A DNA stretch of 64,000 nt from Haberlea rhodopensis (taxonomy: Eukaryota > Streptophyta > Magnoliopsida > Lamiales > Gesneriaceae). The position numbers were made by a program, and so were the translations under genes. The notes under the pieces are model-generated. The model was not told the origin of the DNA. It made no database searches and worked only from the letters and a program-made list of their open reading frames with translations. The stretch covers positions 62,001-126,000 of the forward strand of contig CAJQUN010000957.1 in NCBI GenBank assembly GCA_907163345.1, given 5' to 3'. Positions 56,375 through 64,000 of this stretch are shown here, piece by piece; within the stretch, counting starts at the first letter, position 1, and each line of letters opens with the position of its first letter.

Positions 56375-59137
56375 TTAAGGCGATATAATGGCCGCCAACT
56401 CCAAATCATGCACTGGATACCTGGCTTCGTGTGGCTTCAGCTGCCTCGATGCATAAGCCACCACATGCTTATCTTGCATCAACACGCAGCCCAAGCCCTG
56501 CAATGACGCATCCGTATACAAGGCGAACCTCTTATCCTCGGACGGAATCACCAGTACAGGCACTGTAGTCAAACGACGCATCAGCTCTTGGAAGCTTTCC
56601 TCACAAGCTTCGGACCAAAAGAAGGGGACTCCTTTCTGAGTCAGCTGCGTCAGGGGTTTGGCAATCTTCGAAAAACCTTCGACGAAACGTCGGTAATATC
56701 CTGCCAAACCGAGAAAACTCCTTATCTCAGGTACAGAAGTGGGTGCAGCCCACTCCATCACAGCTTCAATATTCCTTGGATCCACAGATATTCCGCGGCT
56801 AGATATGACATGGCCTAAAAATACCACGCTGTCCAACCAGAACTCGCACTTACTAAGCTTTGCATACAGCTGATGATCCCTAAGGATCTGAAGTACTATC
56901 CTCAAGTGCCTTACATGCTCTTCTTCCGTCCGAGAGTAGATAAGTATGTCGTCGATGAAGACTATGACGAACTGATCCAAATACGGCTGGAACACCCTGT
57001 TCATCAAACTCATGAAGACAGCTGGGGCATTCGTCACCCCAAAAGGCATGACCAGGAATTCATAGTGCCCATATCTAGTCCTGAAAGCCGTCTTCTGAAC
57101 ATCATCTTCTCTTACTCGAATCTGATGGTACCCCGACCTCAGATCGATCTTACTATAGAGCCTTGTACCCTGCAACTGATCGAACAAGTCATCGATCCTC
57201 GGAAGTGGATACTTGTTCTTTACTGTAGCTTTGTTTAACTGCCTATAATCAATGCATAGACGCATCGATCCATCTTTCTTCTTAACAAATAAGACAGGCG
57301 CACCCCATGGCGATACGCTAGGGCGTATGTAGCCCTTATCAAGGAGTTCCTGCAACTGTATCTTTAATTCCCTTAACTCTGCTGGTGCCATCCTATACGG
57401 GGCACGAGAAATTGCAGACGTCCCTGGTAGTAGCTCAATCCCAAACTCGACCTCTCTCGTCGGTGGGAATCCGGGAATCTCCTCCGGAAAGACATCAGGA
57501 AACTCCGCCACTACGGGCACATCCTCAACCTTCAATTCCTTCTTCTTATCCGTCATGTCAACAGCGTAGATAAGATATCCTTCATGGCCTCGTTCCAATA
57601 GCTGTGTCATCTTGACAGCAGATATTAACGGAATCTTCGGACGGGAACCATCCCCATAGAATGTCCACTGGACTCCCAGTACAGATCTAAATCGAACCGT
57701 CCTTTGCCTGCAGTTTACCACTGCCTGATACTTGTTCAGGACATCGATGCCCACAATGCAATCGAAGTCTGACATTCCCAACACAATCAAATCTGATCTT
57801 AACTCATTATCCTCAAAATAAATGAGGCCATCATAAACAATCTGATCCGTAGTCAAACTTCTTCCAGCGGGGGTCGAGACCATAAGGGGCATGGGGGACG
57901 GAGAAGTGCATATGTGGTGCCTTTCAACAAAATTCGTCGACACAAAAGAGTGTGACGCACCTGTGTCTATCAATATAAGAGCAGGGTGCGTAAATAAAAG
58001 ACACGTACCCGCTATAACTTCCTCCGGGGCCGCCGTAGCCTGCTCCCTCGTCAAAGCATACACCTGTCCCTGAGGTGGCCCCGCGGGCTGACCTCCATAC
58101 TGTCTTGGCACAAAGGGTGGCCGGTGTTGTGCCGTTCTGTCCGCAGGTCTCCCCGTAGAGCTCTGCTGTCTTCCCGTGTTGGGACACCGCCGAGCAAAGT
58201 GGCCTCTGTCGCCACAGACATAACATCCTACGCAGTCTTTTGCCAAATGTGGCTGCCCACAAAGAGTGCACTGAACTCTTCCAGATCTGTCTCCCTGAGA
58301 CTGTCCTCTCCCAGATGGAGCATCATTCCTACCCTTCCCTTTCCATCGATTCTCGGGCCTCTTGCCACTGAATCTCGATGCCGAAGTGTTCCCCCTTGGC
58401 TTAAACTGATCACCTCTAGGCTTCAAATTGTCAGAAGTGGATCTCTGGGGGGGTGCCGGAGGTGGCACAGCATCAGGATATGCACCGACTCCCAGTTCAG
58501 CTAGCTCAGCTCGTGAGAGTGCATCATCAAAACAGGCAGGGCCATAAGTGATCACCCTGTCATACAGTTCAGGCCTCAAGCCCTTCATGAAATTCCGCAT
58601 CTTCGCTTGAGTGCTTGCAGCTATGTGTGGCACATATCGTAGTAAGGAACAGTAATGTAGAGCATAGTCAGATACAGGCATGGTACCTTGTCTTAAACTG
58701 GTAAACTCATCCTCCTTGGCCTGTCTTGCAGCGGCTGAGAAATAGCGATTCAAAAACCGCGTTCGGAACATCTTCCAATTTACTTCCTGTCCCAGAGCCT
58801 CTTGCTCAATCACTGTGGTTTTCCACCACATCAATGCCTTCTTGGACAGCTGAAATTCTGCTAATCGGATCCAGGCCGTCTTTGCACAAGGCGCTGCCAC
58901 AAATATCTGTTCGATCCTCTCTAACCATTCCTCAGCTTTCTCTCCTGATTCAGTTCCCTCGAACATCGGAGGTCGATACATCATAAACTGAGCCAAGCTC
59001 AATTCCCCAGGTAGCAATTGCTGTTCAGAGGGTTCCTCTCCCAAAGCTGGTGGTGGCAATGGGTTCGTACGTCCAGCACTTGCATTTACACTAATGGCGT
59101 CACCCACTTCTATATTTGCTGCCATGCTGCGACACAA
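56375..59137 (-). CDS. Element F gag-protease-RT-RNase H polyprotein (920 aa, 3' truncated frame)
   Basis: A polyprotein for capsid, proteolysis and reverse transcription in virus-like particles. Residues 50-220 are the gag domain (PMFEGTESGEKAEEWLERIE, RYFSAAARQAKEDEF). The two zinc knuckles are CTLCGQPHLAKDC (290-302) and CYVCGDRGHFARRC (305-318). Protease LIDTGASHSFVS is at 389-400. RT has CIDYRQLNKATVKNKYP (628-644), LRSGYHQIRV, LVMPFGVTNAP and FIDDILIY (727-734). RNase H starts YTDASLQGLG (874-883) and ends at ELAAIISP when the frame is lost; one base is missing near 56365 and the domain resumes at 56357. The start at 59137 or the Met five residues later (59125, in MAANIEV) are both possible. 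All catalytic RT and protease residues visible are kept. Confidence 0.9.
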   Translation of the reverse strand: MCRSMAANIEVGDAISVNASAGRTNPLPPPALGEEPSEQQLLPGELSLAQFMMYRPPMFEGTESGEKAEEWLERIEQIFVAAPCAKTAWIRLAEFQLSKKALMWWKTTVIEQEALGQEVNWKMFRTRFLNRYFSAAARQAKEDEFTSLRQGTMPVSDYALHYCSLLRYVPHIAASTQAKMRNFMKGLRPELYDRVITYGPACFDDALSRAELAELGVGAYPDAVPPPAPPQRSTSDNLKPRGDQFKPRGNTSASRFSGKRPENRWKGKGRNDAPSGRGQSQGDRSGRVQCTLCGQPHLAKDCVGCYVCGDRGHFARRCPNTGRQQSSTGRPADRTAQHRPPFVPRQYGGQPAGPPQGQVYALTREQATAAPEEVIAGTCLLFTHPALILIDTGASHSFVSTNFVERHHICTSPSPMPLMVSTPAGRSLTTDQIVYDGLIYFEDNELRSDLIVLGMSDFDCIVGIDVLNKYQAVVNCRQRTVRFRSVLGVQWTFYGDGSRPKIPLISAVKMTQLLERGHEGYLIYAVDMTDKKKELKVEDVPVVAEFPDVFPEEIPGFPPTREVEFGIELLPGTSAISRAPYRMAPAELRELKIQLQELLDKGYIRPSVSPWGAPVLFVKKKDGSMRLCIDYRQLNKATVKNKYPLPRIDDLFDQLQGTRLYSKIDLRSGYHQIRVREDDVQKTAFRTRYGHYEFLVMPFGVTNAPAVFMSLMNRVFQPYLDQFVIVFIDDILIYSRTEEEHVRHLRIVLQILRDHQLYAKLSKCEFWLDSVVFLGHVISSRGISVDPRNIEAVMEWAAPTSVPEIRSFLGLAGYYRRFVEGFSKIAKPLTQLTQKGVPFFWSEACEESFQELMRRLTTVPVLVIPSEDKRFALYTDASLQGLGCVLMQDKHVVAYASRQLKPHEARYPVHDLELAAIISP

Positions 59138-59312
59138 GGGTTAATAACAACACCAAAAGCAGTTCATAGTGCACATCGTTAGATAATTAAACATGTTAGC
59201 ATAACATAGAAACTTCATATGCAAAATACACATCAAACATGTTCAATAGTAAGCACCTAGCTATCTTATTGCTAAGGCTACCCTTCGCTCATTCCCGAGT
59301 TATCTAACCACT

Positions 59313-59324
59313 GCTCTGATACCA
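59313..59324 (-). other. Element F primer-binding site (initiator Met tRNA)
   Basis: The plus strand reads GCTCTGATACCA, 6 bases from the LTR; same primer as element E. Confidence 0.95.
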
Positions 59325-59330
59325 CTAATG

Positions 59331-61458
59331 TGGGGTCTTCCCACCTTAACAGTGATTAATAGACATAAGAAGGACTAAAATGCATTAAAGTAACATCTTA
59401 AGGTTTTGGTTGTTACACGAGCTAACAGGATTACAGGCCAAAATACAAAACTTCAAAAACAATTCTTTACATTCTAAAGGAATGTCATTTAGATTTACAC
59501 TACTCCTAGAGTAGATACTAATCATAACTTGAATTCTATGCATTCCTGTGTCCCTCGTAGCTCACTGCCTCAACCCGACCCTTAGTCCTTTCGTCCAAAA
59601 GTGTACCTACAGGGACAACACATCATGAGCATATATATAATCTTACTTAACATCATAAAACATCATATAAATGCATGAAACATTGGTTAAGTAAATATGT
59701 TGGTTATTCATTCACTTCTTATTGTTGTCCCTGATTTAGAATCATGCATATGGGGCATCTTACCCCCGTGGCATCTTACCACAACATCATCGTATGGCCT
59801 CTTACCATATGGGGCATCTTACCCCGTGGCATCTTACCACAATACATCGCATGGCCTCTTACCATGTGGGGCATCATCTTACCCCGTGGCATCTTACCAC
59901 AATACATCGCATGGCCTCTTACCATGTAGGGCATCTTACCCCGTGGCATCTTACCACAATATATCACATAAATGTCATCATATAAGCATCGTATGAGCAA
60001 TAAACATCATATGAACTTCATCGTATAAACATCATATAAACATCATCATGTAAACATCGTATAAACACCGTCATTTCATCGTGAATACTCATGCAATAAA
60101 AGCATAGTTGTAGTATAGAGATGTGTGTTACCGTCCGATGCCCGTACGCTTCTTACGTACCTTTTCAAAAAGAGGAGGAGTCAACAGACTTTATCTCCTT
60201 GATGGTGCCGGTACCTGGGATGGTTCTACAAGACCACACAATACCATATTAGATGCCTCAAAACCATCTTACATCATAAACTTAACAAAATAAAACTCAT
60301 TAAATTTTTCAACTTTCTGCCTGTCTCGATCGATCGGCCCTAGGTCTCGATCGATCGAGACACTGTGCACTAACAGTGTCTTGGCTTCCTGCCTCGCTCG
60401 ATCGATCGGACATTTTACCGATCGATCGAGGAGCTTCACCTCGATCGAGAAATCCTTCGATCGATCAGCATCAAAATTTTCAAAACATGATTAGACCTTC
60501 TGTCTCGCTCGATCGATCGGGACCAAATCTCGATCGATCGAGAACTCTGAAAAAATCGGGATTTCCCCAGATTTTTGAGCACCTCTTTTCACACCATCTT
60601 TTCTACTTCCTAACACATCTATCATGCTGAAACAAACATGTGAAGAACTTCATAAAATATCCATGTAAGCTCTTAAATCGAAGGTTTAACAAAACCTAAG
60701 CTAACATGCATCATAACATCATCATAAACTTCATCCTTAACCAACTTTTACAGAAACAGAGCATGCATCTTTTTGCCCAGATTTTCGAGCATATAGTTTC
60801 ATAACTAGAAATCTATCACATAAGCCATGTAAATGCTCAAACAAACATGCTAGTAGCTACATAAACTACCATGTAAGCATTCATATCAAGGTTTCACCCA
60901 AACCTATACTTAACATGCTTTAAAATCAACTCTCCAAACCCAAGCCCAAACATGAACCCAGAAAACAGGGTACCCACTTACCCCTCTCTTTTGCTCCTCT
61001 TTTTGCAAGGTTTTGAACACCTTCTTACCAAGCTTTTCTTCCCTTCCCTAGCAGCTTACAGGCACGATTTTGGGAGAGAAAGAGAGGAGGGGAGGAGGAG
61101 ATGATTTGGCTGCAAAGTGGAGGCATGGCATGACCAAGTGGGAGGCATGGGCTTGAAACAAGTGGGTTGACAAGTGGGGGATGGGTGGTGACCGAGTTGG
61201 GGGGGTGGGGTGGTGTGGTTGGGGTGCCATGTGGTGTTTAATTGTATCCCGGTATATAGTACGATGTATTAAAATATCCTCACTCGATATTTTCTAACTT
61301 CATATAATTAATACATCCCTTAAAATACCCATCATGCTCCCCACATCATATCATCATAACATAAATCGTGGCCCCCAATTTAAATACACCATAACCCTTA
61401 AACACATCATAATTCATCGTCATAGAACATAATCATATTACATTTCGGGGGTATTACA
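59331..61458 (-). repeat. Element F 5' LTR
   Basis: 2128 bp, highly similar to the 3' LTR. Differences include a 2-bp loss in the module (about 60440), single-base indels near 60296, 60645 and 60862, and a few substitutions. Confidence 0.95.
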
Positions 61459-61644
61459 TTATCTGATGCCCAAAAAGAAAGGGGGTCCAAGCTAGGGAAG
61501 CTATTCGATTTTTGGACTAGTCCTGGATGGACTTGTAGATAGTTTAGCCCGGGACCGATCTTGATTGACGCACAAAACTAGCCTTGCTACAGTTTGGGCC
61601 GATAATGTTGGTCTAAGATTACTCATCAAGCGAGCCATATACAG

Positions 61645-61731
61645 GCATGCTAAGTTGAGCCGAGATTGTATTAGCATGCTGAGCTTAGCTGAGAATGTAT
61701 TGGCATGATGAGTTGAGCTAAGATTGTCTAC
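61645..61731. repeat. 29-bp tandem repeat, three units, in J LTR
   Basis: Units at 61645-61673, 61674-61702 and 61703-61731, each starting GCATG and containing a variant of AGTTGAGCTAAGATTGT. Confidence 0.85.
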
Positions 61732-61851
61732 CGCGATTTTGAGGGACACAGCCATGGGCCGTTCGTGCTGAGTCATAAGAAATGAAGACGGGTTGGATTT
61801 TACTCATGGAGTTCGGGTCGATATCGTACTGGCCCCAATATCGGAGTATCA

Positions 61852-62035
61852 ATTTCAAAAAAAATATTACAATCTATATCGTTTCCTTCTAACTTGAAGC
61901 TAGGTATTTATTTTAAAAACACATATTTTGATGCCTGATTATATTCTTACAAGATTTCACTATTGATGTATAATAGATTGTTCCTAGTTTTCCCTAATTG
62001 TGAAAAAAAAATACTTATCAATTTAAGTAAGAATG
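61852..62035. other. AT-rich flank, nothing recognised
   Basis: Outside the nested stack if the J LTR boundary is right. No ORF, repeat or RNA gene recognised; the first five bases ATTTC would be the J target duplication, but its partner is off-window. Confidence 0.5.
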
Positions 62036-62135
62036 GTGAGTCTTGTCGCAATGGTAAAATTGTTGTCATATGATCTGTATATCATGGGTTCGAGTCACGA
62101 AACCAGTTTCTTTGCAGTGCAAAAGGAAAAATATG
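62036..62135 (+). mobile_element. Au-like tRNA-derived SINE remnant
   Basis: Contains tRNA-like pol III promoter boxes: an A-box-like GCAATGGTAAAATTGTTG (62048-62065) and a B box GGGTTCGAGTC (62086-62096), then GAAACCAGTTTCTTTGCAGTG, very like the body of plant Au SINEs. Not a functional tRNA gene, since no cloverleaf with acceptor stem forms. Confidence 0.7.
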
Positions 62136-62144
62136 TACATTAGG

Positions 62145-62985
62145 CTAGAGATGTAAAACGGAGCGGACAGCAAAAGACACGGCACGTCACGACCCATTTT
62201 GCTACAGTGTCGTGCCGGGCCAAGGGTGTCGGCACGTGGGCTGGCAAGCCACTGTAGCACGAATATTATTTTTAGATTGTAGCAATCAATCGAAGTTATG
62301 TGCCGATCGATGGCTTGATGTCGTAGCATTGCATGCCAAAAAAGGTGATTGACCGATCGATTTTTTTATCTCTATCAATCTTTAAGCTCTAATTCTTGAA
62401 ACTCTATACTCTCAATTTGTTCACAAGAAGAAAGAAGTCCGTCTCAAGTTTGCCAATACAAGCACAAGCAACAAAGCCAATATCCCTCCAAGCATTGGTT
62501 GGATGCTGATAACCGCTTACAAGGCATGAGAGGACATGATGTTTCTTCCGATGAAAATGAAGAAAACTAGAATATTTTTTTAAAATCTTTTGTAATTTCT
62601 TACTTTTTTTAATGTAATTTGTAGTTATTCAATTCGTAGTCAAAATTTTTTTATTTTGCAAGTAGATTATGTTAATCTCTATTTTATTCTACTATTATTA
62701 TATTTTAAAAGTTAAATTAAATTATGTTAATCTCTATTTTATTATACTATTATTATATTTAAAATTTTAAATTAAACAAATATATATATATATATATATT
62801 TATTTATTTATTTAATAAATAAAAAAACGTAAAAAATTTAAAAATTAAAATAAAATTGAATTTGCCAACACAGCAGCGGCGCGGCCCATAGGCCCATGCT
62901 AGGAACGGCCCGTCCCTGTTGAGGGTCGTGACAGGCGATACGAATTTGCCCGGCACGACCTGTTTGATATCTGATTCGATCCCTT
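62145..62985 (+). mobile_element. Possible hAT-like remnant
   Basis: Left end TAGAGATGTAAAACGGAGCG and right end in complement CAGATATCAAACAGGTCGTG resemble terminal regions of Ac-like hAT elements, with GC-rich CGGCACG motifs near both ends. The plus strand at about 62460-62570 reads YPSKHWLDADNRLQGMRGHD followed by an acidic tail and stop, reminiscent of a hAT transposase C-terminus. I found no 8-bp target duplication, so this is tentative. Confidence 0.35.
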
Positions 62986-63204
62986 CTCAAAACTCATGTA
63001 TATGGGGAGTTTTTGGTAATTGTTATTGCCTTTTTTTACTTATCAATTAAAGCAAGGCCAAAGCCTGTCATAGTGTATAGAGTTAGATTGTTAAAAACCA
63101 AAAATATCCATTCTAATTTGTGTCTATTATGTCACTAATTATTTTAATGAAAATCGAAAATAGTATAGTTTAATGTGCTGTCGAAATGAATTCAACGTTG
63201 GATT
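62986..63204. other. AT-rich gap, nothing recognised
   Basis: No ORF or repeat could be identified. Confidence 0.5.
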
Positions 63205-63830
63205 TGACTTTTTTTATCGATAAATAAATTTCATTAATCAAAATATGTACAAAGTTCAGGGGCATGTCCGTTAACAAAAATCCACAAAAATGCACCTTAC
63301 AAGTTCTCCGTAAGATATAAATCACTAGGAAATACCTTGTACAAAATTCTATAAACTAGCAATTTAATGCGATCAAAAAGTGCATCCACGCCTTCTAACT
63401 TGCCATCGAACTCCATCCCATTTCTTTGCATCCATATGTGATAGATTGTTGTTAAGTGTCATCCCGCGAGCTTTCATTAGACGAGATGTTCCATGATAAT
63501 CTTTTCTGAACCGTTTCAAAGCACTTCTTAGTGTAGTCATGAAAAAAGCCATGTGTAGCCATGTCCTCACTTTATCCCAGATTGTCGCATTGTATGCACA
63601 TCACAAAGGACGCATGATTTGTCCACAACAAAAGGTAGTCGATCCGAAGTTGACAGCCTGCTATATGCACCCAACCATAGAATGAAGGAGTTCTTAGGTT
63701 GAATATGTGGCTTCCAAATGAAGTGAGACCATGTGACTTTGGACTTAGTGGGCCGAAAGTAGTAAGCTTTGGAGCCACCTGTAGAGTTAGCTTTGGATTT
63801 GATTTATTATATCCCTTCATGCACAAACAC
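63205..63830 (-). pseudogene. LINE (L1-type) 3' remnant with RT zinc-binding domain
   Basis: On the minus strand near 63740-63590 one frame reads SKVTWSHFIWKPHIQPKNSF, ILWLGAYSRLSTSDRLPFVV and DKSCVLCD, matching the zf-RVT domain at the C-terminus of plant LINE reverse transcriptases. Stops follow. The 3' tail, minus strand, AATGAAATTTATTTATCG then an A-rich run (63208-63245), is typical of plant LINE 3' ends. 5' truncated, as usual for LINEs. Confidence 0.75.
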
Positions 63831-64000
63831 TAAACTCACATAAAATATACTAGCGGTTTTCCATGCACACATTGTTTATTTGCAGTATCTTGTTTTCTTA
63901 TATTAGTTTTCTAATAATCATTGTTGGAGTTAAATGAATTAATGTATACTTGATTAAAAAACGTATATTAAAATTAAAAACCTTATGTATTGTTCAAGAC
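63831..64000. other. Right edge, nothing recognised
   Basis: AT-rich, no ORF; may be further LINE sequence or host flank. Confidence 0.4.

Larger units (their letters stand above)
52421..61458 (-). mobile_element. Element F: Tekay/Del-like chromovirus, nearly complete
   Basis: A 9.0-kb minus-strand Ty3 element with the 5-bp duplication TTATC (52416-52420, 61459-61463). Order on the minus strand: 5' LTR 59331-61458, iMet primer site, gag-PR-RT-RNase H frame 59137-56375, RNase H-integrase frame 56357-54612, PPT, 3' LTR 52421-54553. Two single-base frameshifts are visible. The gag with two CCHC knuckles in one ORF with pol, and the C-terminal chromodomain-like region, indicate the Tekay branch. 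LTR differences are few, so it is fairly recent. Confidence 0.95.
23274..61851 (-). mobile_element. Element J: Tat/Ogre-like Ty3 element, outer scaffold
   Basis: The oldest layer, visible only as pieces: 5' LTR (51895-52420 plus 61464-61851), primer site region (51876-51893), gag start (51811-51813), gag pieces (29570-28849, 23830-23279). Each gap is an inserted element with a target duplication. The rest of J (pol, 3' LTR) is off the left edge beyond B. Tat/Ogre-type assignment rests on gag motifs (KYINVEEAQKLKRR, AFTQGLR) and the primer-site region TTTGACGCTGTCTATGGGAA, which looks like a mutated TTTGGCGCCGTCTGTGGGAA. Exact lineage is inferred. Confidence 0.75.
51895..61851 (-). repeat. Element J 5' LTR, split by chromovirus F
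   Basis: Pieces 51895-52420 and 61464-61851, about 0.91 kb. On the minus strand the start is likely TGATACTCCGATATTGGGGC (61851) and the end is GCAACA next to the primer site. The right boundary is inferred from the TG start and is the weakest of the boundaries here. It contains a (TA)n microsatellite and a 29-bp tandem repeat. Confidence 0.65.

Noticed and set aside
57891..58504. Plus-strand frames across the F gag-pol
   Set aside because: Shadows of the minus-strand polyprotein; no recognised domain.
62050..62096. Functional tRNA gene from A- and B-box-like sequence
   Set aside because: No acceptor or anticodon stem forms; the following sequence fits an Au-type SINE.

Overview
The window is plant nuclear DNA, almost certainly from a flowering plant with a repeat-rich genome. 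It looks like pericentromeric or other gene-poor heterochromatin. The evidence is Athila-type Ty3 retrotransposons whose primer-binding sites match plant tRNA-Asp, a Tekay/Del-type chromovirus with an initiator-Met-tRNA site, a Mutator-like transposon carrying a plant mobile domain (PMD) gene, and SINE and LINE remnants. I see no ordinary host gene and cannot name the species.

Positions 1-61851 form one nested stack, resolved from 5-bp (retrotransposon) and 10-bp (MULE) target-site duplications. The oldest scaffold is element J, a Tat/Ogre-like Ty3 element on the minus strand, with a gag and a 5' LTR broken into pieces. Four elements lie inside J. B is a minus-strand Athila-like element whose 3' LTR is off the left edge. 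K is a minus-strand Athila-like element without pol. H is a plus-strand Athila-like element of 29576-51805. F is a minus-strand Tekay-like chromovirus of 52421-61458 sitting in the J LTR. B is split by solo LTR C (1229-5515), itself split by solo LTR D (2671-5233), and by the young plus-strand element A (7349-16946). H is split by the non-coding element E in its 5' LTR and by MULE G (44158-50354) in its 3' non-coding domain.

Region by region: 1-7343, the 3' half of B with C and D; 7349-16946, A, with intact gag and ORF3, no pol, and three LTRs; 16952-23273, B pol, gag and 5' LTR; 23279-29570, J gag split by K; 29576-51805, H with E and G; 51811-61851, J leader and LTR split by F; 61852-64000, AT-rich flank with SINE-like, possible hAT-like and LINE remnants.

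The elements are autonomous types and parasites. B once encoded gag, protease, RT, RNase H, integrase and ORF3 but is decayed. A keeps only gag and ORF3 with near-identical LTRs, so it was probably mobilised in trans. H lost RT to the integrase core, and K and E have no pol. F is nearly complete, with two visible frameshifts. MULE G has a transposase gene with one in-frame TGA and, convergent to it, an apparently intact five-exon PMD gene; each is preceded by a TATA box next to a terminal inverted repeat, the layout of maize MuDR. A second unusual signal is a paired CGATCGATCG module found in LTRs of unrelated clades and again upstream of ORF3.
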